From the NCBI GenBank assembly GCA_964547905.1, contig CAZJPN010000061.1:32861-96860 (forward strand): a stretch of 64,000 nt of DNA, written 5' to 3'. This document shows positions 33,043 to 41,635 of this stretch, piece after piece (position 1 is the stretch's first letter; each line of letters opens with the position of its first letter). Origin of the DNA: JAJYLM01 sp964547905 (GTDB taxonomy: Bacteria; JAMCPX01). The translations under genes were made by a program, and so were the position numbers. Below the pieces are notes generated by a model, which saw nothing but the letters and a program-made list of their open reading frames with translations, was not told where the DNA came from and did no database searches.

Positions 33043-33170
33043 AACAATTTAAAATATTATCAATTCAATACTGTGCAAAAAGTATACAATAGTAAAGTAT
33101 TAACTTTTTATAATAAATTTTTTTAATTTGCAACTATATTTTTCATAGAACGGTTTTTATAAACAATTGC

Positions 33171-34175
33171 TCATGGACGTATATGGGGGTCGATGTTCGC
33201 CCTTAGATAATCTCCTATAATATTCAAGCATAGAATCGTGATAATGATACATATACCGGATGAAAGCATCCATGGCCTTGAGGTGAGGGCTTCTACATTT
33301 GTCGCTTCACTGAGCATGTTGCCCCAGCTTACATCCGGCTCCCTTATACCAAGCCCGAGCATACTCAATGAGGATTCGCTGATAATATATCCCGGAATAG
33401 ACAGCGTTATCGAAACAATGGTATACGACAAAAGGTTTGGTACGAGTTGTTTTCTTATGATACCCCATGGAGAGTCCCCATAAGCTATTGATGCGTTCAC
33501 AAAGTCCCTTTCCTTAAGGCTTAATACCATACCCCGTATAACCCTCGCAAAACCTGCCCAGCCTATAAAACTCAATATCACAATTATAAGCATAAATGTC
33601 GTTGCAGAGCTAACACCCGCGGGAATTATTACCGCAAGCGTCAACAGCAAGTAGAACGTGGGCAGTGACATTATGATCTCTGTAAGCCTCATGATAACTG
33701 TATCTAAAACGCCGCCTATATATCCGGAAAGAGTCCCTACAATAATACCGATGCCAAAACTTATCCCGACGCCTATCAATCCTATAAAAAGGCTGATCCT
33801 CCCGCCGTAAACAAGCCTCGAAAAATAATCCCTTCCAAGAGCGTCGGTCCCAAGCAAATGGATCGGAGCGCCTTGAACATAAAAGAGTTTACCATGCGTA
33901 AAGAATTCTATAGGATAACGTTCATTCTTGAGTTCTTTATATGTTTCACTGTGTATGTCGGATAACACATATTTATAAATGTATGGCCTCACAAACACGG
34001 TTTTACCGTTTTTGTGAATCGTTATATGAATAGCAGTTGGAGGCTCGTCAGGAAATGCCCTGTTTTGTGACAAATACGAGTAGGGAGCTACAACAGGCGC
34101 GAATATTGCACTCATATAAAGAAGAAAGAGTATTGCACCTGCTGCTATGGCAATGGATTTTTGGCTCATTTTCAT
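33171..34175 (-). CDS. ABC transporter permease, DppC/OppC-like
   Basis: Inner-membrane permease (334 residues) of the peptide/nickel/opine importer class. It has about six transmembrane helices, a family-typical LLGTDALGRDYFSRLVYGG before the transmembrane core and the EAA-like loop IRGMVLSLKERDFVNASIAYG. An extracytoplasmic insertion of about 70 residues after the first helix (PPTAIHITIHKNGKTVF to the LLGTD block) is longer than in common DppC. It follows the DppB-like gene by 8 bases. No substrate-binding protein or ATPase gene is adjacent, so they must be elsewhere. Confidence 0.9.
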   Translation of the reverse strand: MKMSQKSIAIAAGAILFLLYMSAIFAPVVAPYSYLSQNRAFPDEPPTAIHITIHKNGKTVFVRPYIYKYVLSDIHSETYKELKNERYPIEFFTHGKLFYVQGAPIHLLGTDALGRDYFSRLVYGGRISLFIGLIGVGISFGIGIIVGTLSGYIGGVLDTVIMRLTEIIMSLPTFYLLLTLAVIIPAGVSSATTFMLIIVILSFIGWAGFARVIRGMVLSLKERDFVNASIAYGDSPWGIIRKQLVPNLLSYTIVSITLSIPGYIISESSLSMLGLGIREPDVSWGNMLSEATNVEALTSRPWMLSSGICIIITILCLNIIGDYLRANIDPHIRP

Positions 34176-34183
34176 AGATCGGA

Positions 34184-35155
34184 TTATATTTGCGATTTGA
34201 TCCTTGGATCAACATATAGAAGCGCAATGTCTGCGATCAGATTTCCTATAAGGAGCATACCCGCACCTATGAGTATATCACCCATAATAAGAAATACGTC
34301 CATCGACATCACGGCTTTCAACAGCAGTGTTCCAAGTCCCTGCAGGTTAAGAATCGTTTCTACCAATGCAGCTCCCCCGAGCAACCCTGCAAAATCATAA
34401 CCCGCAAGCGTAATGAAGGGGTTAATCGCATTTTTTAATATGTGTATGTAGATTACTTTTGAGTTTTTTACACCCCTTGCCTTTGCTGCAGTAACAAATT
34501 CGCTGCGTTTAACCTCTATGATGTTCGTACGTATCAGCCGAGCGTATGAAGCAATTTGCGGAACAGCAAGTGCGATCACAGGCATTATAAGATGTATAAT
34601 CCTGTCATAAATTTTATCCGCCGGACTTAACAACCCGTAGAGCGGACTCGTTGTTCCACCCGTGGGCAATATGCCTGTTTTTGCAGCGATAAGAAGCATT
34701 ATAAATGCAAGAAAAAATGAAGGCACGGATATGCCGATATAATTTATTACACCTGCTGCCCTGTCAAACATGCTTTGTTCTTTCATACCGGAGATAATTC
34801 CGAATGGCAGGGCCATGATCCATGAAATGAGTATTGCAGAAACAGAAAGTATAAGCGTATTCATTGCCCTTGAAAGGATAAGGCTGAGAACGGGTGCATG
34901 GTAATATATACTATTGCCAAGATTCAGATGCAGCACCTGCCATAACCATAAACCGTATCGCTCAAGCAATGGTTTGTTCAGTCCGTATGCCTGTTCCATC
35001 ATGGCAATTGTTTTTTGGGATATATACGGATTCATTTTCAGCGATGTCAGTATATTACCCGGCGCGAGTGATATGATAACAAAAGAAATAAAGGTAATAC
35101 CTATCATTACAGGTATCATCATTAAAAGTCTTTTTATGATAAATTTTAAAAGCAT
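34184..35155 (-). CDS. ABC transporter permease, DppB/OppB-like
   Basis: First of the two permease subunits (323 residues). N-terminus FIIKRLLMMIPVMIGITFISF is the classic DppB start, followed by LAPGNILTS, YGLNKPLLERYGLWL, and the cytoplasmic coupling loop RLIRTNIIEVKRSEFVTAAK with ARG, ending in DPRIK. Six transmembrane helices. Pairs with the DppC-like gene downstream. It could serve peptide, nickel or other import; without the binding protein the cargo is open. Confidence 0.92.
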   Translation of the reverse strand: MLLKFIIKRLLMMIPVMIGITFISFVIISLAPGNILTSLKMNPYISQKTIAMMEQAYGLNKPLLERYGLWLWQVLHLNLGNSIYYHAPVLSLILSRAMNTLILSVSAILISWIMALPFGIISGMKEQSMFDRAAGVINYIGISVPSFFLAFIMLLIAAKTGILPTGGTTSPLYGLLSPADKIYDRIIHLIMPVIALAVPQIASYARLIRTNIIEVKRSEFVTAAKARGVKNSKVIYIHILKNAINPFITLAGYDFAGLLGGAALVETILNLQGLGTLLLKAVMSMDVFLIMGDILIGAGMLLIGNLIADIALLYVDPRIKSQI

Positions 35156-35300
35156 AATAGTGGTTGAATAATATTATCCGTTAACCTTAATAAATAGGGG
35201 AAAAGTAGTCAAGATGTTAATCCGCACAATGCAATAGGGGAATTTGCTTATTCGCTTATCAGAAAAAAGAGTTGTTTATCTCTGTCTATAAAAATAAAAT

Positions 35301-35330
35301 TTCCTCAGTCCTGTGAACAGGACTGAGGAA
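35301..35330 (-). terminator. Rho-independent terminator of the cold-shock gene
   Basis: A perfect 13-bp stem (TTCCTCAGTCCTG with its complement) and a TGAA loop, followed on the minus strand by an A/T-rich run containing ATTTTATTTTT. It lies 37 bases past the csp stop. Confidence 0.88.
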
Positions 35331-35366
35331 TAACCTAATAAAAGGCCCTGAAATCTAACTTATTAA

Positions 35367-35567
35367 CTAAGCTTTCGTAACCTTTGAAGCCTGCGGTCCT
35401 TTTGGACCTGATACTACTTCAAAACTAACTTGATCTCCTGCCTTAAGAGACTTGAATCCGTCTCCCTGAACTGCTGAATAATGAACGAATATATCCTGTC
35501 CATTATCCTGTTCAATGAAACCATAACCTTTGGCGTCACTGAACCATTTTACCTTTCCACTTGCCAT
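35367..35567 (-). CDS. cspA: Cold-shock protein
   Basis: A 66-residue single-domain cold-shock RNA chaperone. RNP1 (KGYGFIE) and RNP2 (DIFVHYSAV) are intact, preceded by GKVKWFSDA. These proteins melt RNA secondary structure and bind single-stranded nucleic acid. Strong AAGGAGGG ribosome site; strong terminator downstream; monocistronic. The 159-base upstream region shared with the divergent aldo/keto reductase should hold its promoter and 5' leader, but I cannot mark it with confidence. Confidence 0.97.
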   Translation of the reverse strand: MASGKVKWFSDAKGYGFIEQDNGQDIFVHYSAVQGDGFKSLKAGDQVSFEVVSGPKGPQASKVTKA

Positions 35568-35726
35568 TAATATCTACCCTCCTTTCTTGGATCCATCAAT
35601 GATGGGAATGTTACTAATATAGTTATATTTAAAAATTTGTCAACAACTATCTTCCAGCGGATAATAATACGTTCCCTTGTTTAATAAAATTATCCAACTA
35701 TATTATACTACATAAAGGAGGGTTCT

Positions 35727-36749
35727 ATGGAAATGACATATACAAACCTTGGAAGCACAGGATTAATAGTTTCAAGGCTTTGCTTTGGAACCATGACATT
35801 TGGACAAAGTCAATGGAAGCTTGGCGGTGTTGATCAGAAGCTTGCCAATGAAATGGTAAATACAGTAATAGATCACGGCATTAACTTTTTTGACACTGCT
35901 AATGTTTACAGCGCAGGGCAATCAGAAGAAATACTTGGTAAAGCACTCGGGTCAAAAAGACAGAATGTTGTTATTGCTACAAAGGTAAGAGGCCGGGTTG
36001 GTACCGGCCATAACGATGCGGGATTAAGCAGGCGGCATATATTTGACGCAATTGATAAAAGCCTTAAAAGGCTGGGTACCGATTATGTAGACCTGTACCA
36101 GGTACACGGCTGGGATGCATTTACTCCGCTCGAAGAAACCATCGTTGCGCTTGGTGACCTCGTAAAGGCCGGTAAGGTGAGGTACATAGGCTTTTCGAAC
36201 TATGCGGCATGGCAGGCTGCCCTCAGCATCGGTATATCCGAAGGACTATCTATAGCAAGATTTCAGACAGCTCAGATGCACTACAGTTTGCTTTGCAGGG
36301 ACATAGAACATGAGGTAGTACCGTTATGCCTGAACAAAGGCATTGGTATATTACCGTGGAGTCCGCTCTCGGGTGGGTTTTTGAGCGGCAAGTATAAAAA
36401 GGATACAGAACCTGCTTCAGGCACACGCATAGGTGACAGGGGTATGTGGTTCCCTCCTTTCGAAAAAGAACTCGGGTTCAAGGTAGTTGATGAGTTGCGT
36501 TCGATAGGGTCAAAGATAAAAGTAACACCATCCCAAATTTCTCTCGCATGGCTTCTCAAAAAGCCAGGTGTAACATCAATCATACTAGGTGCGAGAACTA
36601 TGGACCAGTTGAATGATAATCTAAAGACAACGGATGTTCAGCTTGATGAGCAGAGTTTTAACAAACTTGAAGAGCTGACCGCTCCGAAGCCGTTGTATCC
36701 CGGGTGGATGATCGGGTTTCAGGGGCAGGACAGGCTGCCCAGAAAATAG
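35727..36749 (+). CDS. Aldo/keto reductase
   Basis: A 340-residue NADPH-dependent oxidoreductase with a TIM-barrel fold. Catalytic tetrad: Asp and Tyr in DTANVYSAGQSEE, Lys in VVIATKVRGR and His in YQVHGWD. The cofactor end has ILGARTMDQLNDNL, typical of YajO/Tas-like members (class with LLKKPGVTSIILGA). Likely detoxifies or interconverts carbonyl compounds. ATG 35727 follows AAAGGAGGG. Monocistronic, divergent from csp. Confidence 0.94.
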   Translation: MEMTYTNLGSTGLIVSRLCFGTMTFGQSQWKLGGVDQKLANEMVNTVIDHGINFFDTANVYSAGQSEEILGKALGSKRQNVVIATKVRGRVGTGHNDAGLSRRHIFDAIDKSLKRLGTDYVDLYQVHGWDAFTPLEETIVALGDLVKAGKVRYIGFSNYAAWQAALSIGISEGLSIARFQTAQMHYSLLCRDIEHEVVPLCLNKGIGILPWSPLSGGFLSGKYKKDTEPASGTRIGDRGMWFPPFEKELGFKVVDELRSIGSKIKVTPSQISLAWLLKKPGVTSIILGARTMDQLNDNLKTTDVQLDEQSFNKLEELTAPKPLYPGWMIGFQGQDRLPRK

Positions 36750-36848
36750 GAACACCGAAAAATGCAAGAAGGGGTTTGTTTCTTCTCCGCCTCAGTCGGA
36801 TTCTTCTCTGGCGAAGCTCAAGCCCACGTTCCACCTTTTAACGATTTA

Positions 36849-36869
36849 AACGGTTCAAACGGTTTAAGC
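36849..36869 (-). repeat. 21-base dispersed repeat, copy B
   Basis: Reverse complement of the copy at 29723-29743, located in the 153-base convergent gap between the aldo/keto reductase and the Ser/Thr kinase. The rest of the gap holds no gene; CCGAAAAATGCAA at 36755-36767 recurs at 25089-25101. Confidence 0.6.
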
Positions 36870-36902
36870 CGCTCGAAGCCCTCCGTTCGGGTGAAGAGTG
36901 TT

Positions 36903-38474
36903 TTACTGGATTGTTGTTTTGAAATCTTTTTTCCCTGGATCGTACTTGAGAATAATGGTTTTTTTCTCTCCGGCTGATATATTTATGCTGAGTATCTTCA
37001 TGCCGTATGCCTTGTTTTTGAACAAGAGTGTGTATTTGCCAGACTGAATTTTATACTGTGGTATAGGCGTAATACCGACAAATTTTTTAGAGACCGCATC
37101 GGCTATATAAACTTGTGCCCATGGAACTGCATTGATTGCCACAGTAGCCTGGGAATTACTGCCGATCTTATGTGTTGTATGCTCCGGATGATATGACCTG
37201 ACCGAATTTAAGAGTTTAAGGGTTTTTACATTTGGAGCGAGCGCACTTTCTTGCAAAACTTTGTTTTCCTTCAAAACCGCCCTTGCCGTCTTTATCTCCA
37301 ATAGCGGATTAGACATGGAAGGGGTTGTCCCCAAAGTTTTATGATATGGTACAGGCTGTTTTATATATGCAAAAAGCATAAAACATCCAAGAATCAGTAT
37401 CGCCATAAATAAATATGTTGCCGTCGCTTTTAACCTGATGCCTTTTATTTTGTTTCCATCTGCGGATTTTTTCTCTACAAACGGTGTATCAGAAAACAAT
37501 CCGCATTTCATACGCTCACCAAACATACCCTTAATAAGGTCTGATAATACCGCCCTTGAAGAAACTACATCCGGATATACATCGTGGAGAGACTGCTGAA
37601 AAGTCTCCGGCGTTTGAAATCTATCAGACGGCATTGCCGACAATGCCTTTACGACAATTGTCTCAAGTTCTGGAGGTATGAATGGATTTATCTTGGAGGG
37701 AGGGTAATCGATCATGGACGCCTGTACATGTTTCAACAGTGTCATATCTGTATCTCCAGCATACGCCTGCCGGTGTGTTAAAAGCTCGTAGAGAATCAGC
37801 GCAATGGAGTAAAGATCGCTTCTGTAATCAAGTGCCTCACCACGGGCCTGTTCGGGTGACATGTACCTGAGTTTTCCCTTTAATGTGCCGGCTACCGTAG
37901 TTGTCATAGACCCCCTTGCTTTTGCAATACCAAAATCTGTTAACTTTACATCTCCGTCAAAAGAAAGCAGTATGTTATGAGGTGTTATGTCTCTGTGAAC
38001 AATACCGGCACTATTTCCGTCTAAGTTCTTTATCAACGAGGTGTAGTGAATTGCTTTTAGAATCTCTGTTACGATATAAATGGATACATTGATTTGAGGC
38101 ATTATCCTGTTATTTACAAGGGCGTTGATGAATTCGGAAAGGTCTATCCCATTGATGTATTCCATGGCTATGTACAGAGTCTTATCTATTTCACCAAAAT
38201 CAAGGATCTGGACAATGTTCGGGTGGACAAGCCTTGCATTGATCATTGCCTCATCGATAAACATGCCCATGAATGATCGATCGGGTGAGATCTGTTTATG
38301 CATGAGTTTCAAAGCAACTGTTTTTTGAAAACCATAAGGGCCTGTCATAACAGCCAAATATATATCAGCCATGCCGCCGCCTGCTATATGCCTTATAAGC
38401 CTGTATTTGCCGAGCCTCTGATTATTCGGTAACAAATATGTCTCCAACCGTAATCCCAAAATACTCCGCTGCAC
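36903..38474 (-). CDS. Hanks-type Ser/Thr protein kinase with PEGA domain
   Basis: A membrane-anchored signalling kinase of up to 523 residues. Kinase domain about 20-300: G-loop HIAGGGMADIYLA, Lys in VALKLMHK, catalytic HRDITPHNILL, DFGIAKA, activation-loop end YMSPEQARG. A single transmembrane helix (about 353-375, ATYLFMAILILGCFMLFAYI) separates it from an extracytoplasmic tail that ends in a PEGA-like domain (AQVYIADAVSKKFVGITPIP). The GTG at 38474 lies inside the DUF192 gene; TTG at 38435, spaced six bases from GGAG, is an equally good start. It is grouped with TPR and PEGA proteins that may be partners or substrates. Confidence 0.9.
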   Translation of the reverse strand: MQRSILGLRLETYLLPNNQRLGKYRLIRHIAGGGMADIYLAVMTGPYGFQKTVALKLMHKQISPDRSFMGMFIDEAMINARLVHPNIVQILDFGEIDKTLYIAMEYINGIDLSEFINALVNNRIMPQINVSIYIVTEILKAIHYTSLIKNLDGNSAGIVHRDITPHNILLSFDGDVKLTDFGIAKARGSMTTTVAGTLKGKLRYMSPEQARGEALDYRSDLYSIALILYELLTHRQAYAGDTDMTLLKHVQASMIDYPPSKINPFIPPELETIVVKALSAMPSDRFQTPETFQQSLHDVYPDVVSSRAVLSDLIKGMFGERMKCGLFSDTPFVEKKSADGNKIKGIRLKATATYLFMAILILGCFMLFAYIKQPVPYHKTLGTTPSMSNPLLEIKTARAVLKENKVLQESALAPNVKTLKLLNSVRSYHPEHTTHKIGSNSQATVAINAVPWAQVYIADAVSKKFVGITPIPQYKIQSGKYTLLFKNKAYGMKILSINISAGEKKTIILKYDPGKKDFKTTIQ

Positions 38475-38775
38475 CTGCTTGTATCTCCATAATCTGCACG
38501 GCGCCTTTTACAGGCATAGATAACCTGAAGGGCTTAAGTTGTTGAACGGAAATAACCTTAAAATCTTTATCCAAATAGAGAACATCAATACTGAACCTCA
38601 TACAAAAGGTATGCACCCAGTTACAATCTTTTATCAGCATGGCTTGATCAATCTGTATTTCCCTCCTGAACATAAGCCCCTTGAGTCTGCTGTACAGCGA
38701 ATAAGCAACGATAAGTTTGAAGCAGGGCTCAGGGTTTACAGATGACGATATGCTCTTTAACCTTTTTATAAACAT
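38422..38775 (-). CDS. DUF192 protein
   Basis: A 117-residue protein of the DUF192 family, function unproven. The family landmarks are RLKGLMFR, the CNWVHTFCMRFSIDVLYLD core (usual HTFFM.FPIDVLFLD) and the closing EIQAGAAEYFGITVGDIF. ATG 38775 with AAAGGA five bases upstream is the better start; the frame is open to TTG 38793. Many homologues are exported; no clear signal peptide is seen here. It overlaps genes on both sides (TPR gene upstream, kinase downstream), so it is part of the kinase operon. Confidence 0.85.
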   Translation of the reverse strand: MFIKRLKSISSSVNPEPCFKLIVAYSLYSRLKGLMFRREIQIDQAMLIKDCNWVHTFCMRFSIDVLYLDKDFKVISVQQLKPFRLSMPVKGAVQIMEIQAGAAEYFGITVGDIFVTE

Positions 38776-39979
38776 CCGTGTCCTTTGTCGCAATATCCAG
38801 TGCCTGATTGTAAAGCCTGCAAGCCTCTGGTATGTTTGCGTTGGAGATCATATAGCCTGTTTTGTACAACCTTTCAGCCTCTTTGTTCAATACGGAAACC
38901 CCCTGTACTGCCTCTGCATTGAATGGATCGAATTTGAAGGATTCCTTATAGTAGATGCTTGCCTGTTTATATAAAGTGTCTGTAATTGCCTGTTTACCCA
39001 ACGAACTATAAGACATGGAAAGATACCTTCGTGCCGTGTGTTCATCCATAGAGCCATGGATGCCGAGCAAATCGATGAATGCCTGTACCTTATCAAAACA
39101 TTTTATTGCCCATGAATAATCACTCGATTCAAATGCTTTTTTCCCAATACTTATATATTTTCTTATATTCGCCGCTATTACAAGCTTCTTCGAATCTCCA
39201 TTGCTATGTGTGTCTGCCCATAAACGTACGGCAGTATCATAATCTCCTTTTTTATAAGCTATGTCGCCAGTGTTTTCTATTGGGTTTTTGTTTTTGATAG
39301 CACGCTTCTTTATTCTTCGTACAGGTGCGGCAGGTTTCGTCATTGCTAAAAGTGCCCTAGCATCATGATTTGACGGATCTATCTCAAGCACATGATGTAT
39401 CAATGCCGAGGCTTTATCTCCATTCCCATTTGCATACAATGATCCCGCAGACTTCAGCATATCGTTCAATTCTTTAGTCTTCATGTTTTCAAGCAGAACG
39501 AGTGCCCTATCGTGATATGAAGTATTTGAAGTAAATGGTTCAAGAGCATTACGTGCTTCTTTATACATGCCCAGACTATAATACTGCAGTCCCTTGTCCC
39601 ATGTATCGCTGAGTTCCTTCAGGTTGATAAGTTCTTTTTCGAGAACAGCAATGCTGTCCGACGCGTATCCATGCTTCTTTATTTCCGACATTATCTCCTG
39701 TGCCTGTTTTAAGCTGCCACGATGTAATGAACCTATAAGTTTGTCTGTCAAAAGCCTTTGATTCCTTTGTTCGTACAGTACATATACACAAAGCGCTGCA
39801 ACCGAAAAGGTAACAGCTATAATGAGCAATATTCTAAGTATGCGGGTTTTATGCCCCTTCGTACCAGAATTTTTTGATATGATCTTATGCGGTTCATATA
39901 CTAAAGCAGTTGTTTCATGGACTTGCTCCGGTGCAATGGATAGTATAACTGTTTTTTCATCCTGTTCATGTTTAAGCAT
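38729..39979 (-). CDS. Membrane-anchored TPR protein
   Basis: A 416-residue protein with a cytoplasmic N-terminus, one transmembrane helix (about 46-67, ILRILLIIAVTFSVAALCVY) and an extracytoplasmic region made of TPR-like helical repeats, e.g. SLYANGNGDKASALIHHVLE with DPSNHDARALLA and YKESFKFDPFNAEAVQGV. TPRs mediate protein-protein contacts. Operon position next to a Ser/Thr kinase with PEGA tail and a PEGA lipoprotein-like gene suggests a sensing or envelope complex. The specific role is unknown. Confidence 0.85.
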   Translation of the reverse strand: MLKHEQDEKTVILSIAPEQVHETTALVYEPHKIISKNSGTKGHKTRILRILLIIAVTFSVAALCVYVLYEQRNQRLLTDKLIGSLHRGSLKQAQEIMSEIKKHGYASDSIAVLEKELINLKELSDTWDKGLQYYSLGMYKEARNALEPFTSNTSYHDRALVLLENMKTKELNDMLKSAGSLYANGNGDKASALIHHVLEIDPSNHDARALLAMTKPAAPVRRIKKRAIKNKNPIENTGDIAYKKGDYDTAVRLWADTHSNGDSKKLVIAANIRKYISIGKKAFESSDYSWAIKCFDKVQAFIDLLGIHGSMDEHTARRYLSMSYSSLGKQAITDTLYKQASIYYKESFKFDPFNAEAVQGVSVLNKEAERLYKTGYMISNANIPEACRLYNQALDIATKDTDVYKKVKEHIVICKP

Positions 39980-39983
39980 GACA

Positions 39984-41162
39984 TTACCATTTTATGGATA
40001 TACTTCCTGTTGTTGACGACTGATGTGCATTGCCTTGTGTTGCCCAATATATAATTCCACCCGCAACAATTGTTGCACCCGCTGCCCAGAGCCATTTGTT
40101 TTTGTACCATGAGATTGATGTTGTTCTGTTTTTATCGGTATTTTTTTGATCCATGATCTTACTCATGGCATCGGATTGCATATTAATATTCTGTTCCGTT
40201 TGTATAAACCGAACAAGTTCCTCAGATGCCTGATCCTTATTCTTGTATACGAAGGTAATAGAAGAAGGGATAGATGACCGAGCATCTATGAGCTTTGCGT
40301 TTATCCGTATATCCTTTCGTATGGCCGTCTGGGTCATGGTACTCGATAACATCAAAATACCGTCGACCTTATGTCGGTCAATCAAGTATTTTATTTGCTC
40401 CTCGGATAAGGGGCTGTCGGACATTGCCAGGGTGTCCGGCGCGAGTTCAATGTTTATTACTCGAGTATCTTTCGATATGATGATTGGTGTGCCTTTTGTA
40501 AGGTATGCTCTTTTACTTACCCTAACATAATGTGTACATTGTAATAGGTCTCTATGTAGGGGAGATATCCCAGAATTATCTCCGTCTATAAATACCTCTG
40601 CTTCGGACGGATTGGTCGTAACGGTTACACTCATGAAACTTCCATGTGTACCACTGATTCTGTTTTTGTTAAAACGACTTTTTATAAGATTTACAAGGTT
40701 TGGAGGCCAAAGATTTGCATCAAGTACTGGTGTGCCCGATACGCAGAGATATGCGTCAACGGCATTCCATGCATCTGTGGTTTTGTCCAGTGCAAGATAA
40801 TCCATTGCACTGTAGAGATATGCCTCTTTCAGCATGTCCAATGACTCATTGGAATTTAGATGTACACTCAGTCTTGCAATGATTTTATTCAGTATATCTA
40901 ATGATTCTTCGAATCTTAAAAATTCGTATGCCTCTTTGCCTTTTGATAATTCATCCGTCACGTCGATTGCTTCCCTACACTGTCCGGAAGGTTCGTACCT
41001 ATCAAAAGAAACATTATGAACTCGTTGACTCATAGTATCTTTCAATTCGAAAAGCAGGCTGTCGCATGGCGGCTGAATGATGATAAACAAACGCCTGCCG
41101 GTTTGTGCAGAAGCGTAGCCACTCAAAAGCATCAAAATAAAAAGTATGCAGGGAATTTTCAT
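39984..41162 (-). CDS. Exported PEGA-domain protein
   Basis: A 392-residue protein with an N-terminal signal peptide (PCILFILMLLSGYASA), a helical region (about 70-165), a PEGA domain (about 185-250; VTTNPSEAEVFIDGDNSGISP), then an alpha/beta segment with DGILMLSST and a C-terminal transmembrane helix (WLWAAGATIVAGGIIYWA). PEGA domains are extracytoplasmic sandwich modules in surface-associated signalling proteins. First gene of the putative operon with the TPR, DUF192 and kinase genes. Not recognised beyond the domain. Confidence 0.8.
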   Translation of the reverse strand: MKIPCILFILMLLSGYASAQTGRRLFIIIQPPCDSLLFELKDTMSQRVHNVSFDRYEPSGQCREAIDVTDELSKGKEAYEFLRFEESLDILNKIIARLSVHLNSNESLDMLKEAYLYSAMDYLALDKTTDAWNAVDAYLCVSGTPVLDANLWPPNLVNLIKSRFNKNRISGTHGSFMSVTVTTNPSEAEVFIDGDNSGISPLHRDLLQCTHYVRVSKRAYLTKGTPIIISKDTRVINIELAPDTLAMSDSPLSEEQIKYLIDRHKVDGILMLSSTMTQTAIRKDIRINAKLIDARSSIPSSITFVYKNKDQASEELVRFIQTEQNINMQSDAMSKIMDQKNTDKNRTTSISWYKNKWLWAAGATIVAGGIIYWATQGNAHQSSTTGSISIKW

Positions 41163-41213
41163 ACAAGGATAAAAACCATATTAAAATCGTATTGTCAATA
41201 AAAAAACGATACT

Positions 41214-41632
41214 TTAAATATGTGACCCTATTGCTTTCCATAGATATACGCCGTCCGCCTTTATAGGTTGTTTGCCAAGAATGCCGGTGAAGAAGGATAA
41301 GATGGCTTGTTTATTCTTCATTGGCTCCACAATAATATATTGAATGTTATTATATTTAAGATATCCGTAGATAAGACCTGAAAGAAAAGATGCTGCCTTA
41401 GAATTAACAAAACGCAATTTGAAGCCCATGAATAATGTGATACTATAGTTTTGTATGCTTCTTCGCCTATGGATTTTCTATCCTTACAATATTTTCTGAT
41501 GGGTTCTCTATCTATTATATTTTGATTCACCAGAAAAGAAAGGGGATATAACTCAAATTTTTTGCTCAAAGCTTTAATTATATTAAATGTTCCGATATGG
41601 CCGCCTGAAACCAAGACCAGTTTTAGTGTCAT
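41214..41632 (-). pseudogene. Frameshifted gene of unknown family
   Basis: Two overlapping minus-strand frames read as halves of one protein: 41632 to about 41440 (MTLKLVLVSGGHIGTFNII to GEEAYKTI) and about 41440 to 41214 (FMGFKLRFVNSKAASFLSG to VYLWKAIGSHI). The first frame runs on but turns into an implausible tail. A net one-base loss near 41435-41450 would join them into about 138 residues. I do not recognise the family. It starts right after the glycosyltransferase stop with TAGGA upstream, so it belonged to the polysaccharide cassette. Sequencing error is the alternative. Confidence 0.55.
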
Positions 41633-41635
41633 TTC

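Noticed and set aside
36762..36977. Plus-strand 71-codon frame between aldo/keto reductase and kinase
   Set aside because: Overlaps the 3' end of the Ser/Thr kinase on the other strand, has no ribosome site and no recognisable protein pattern.
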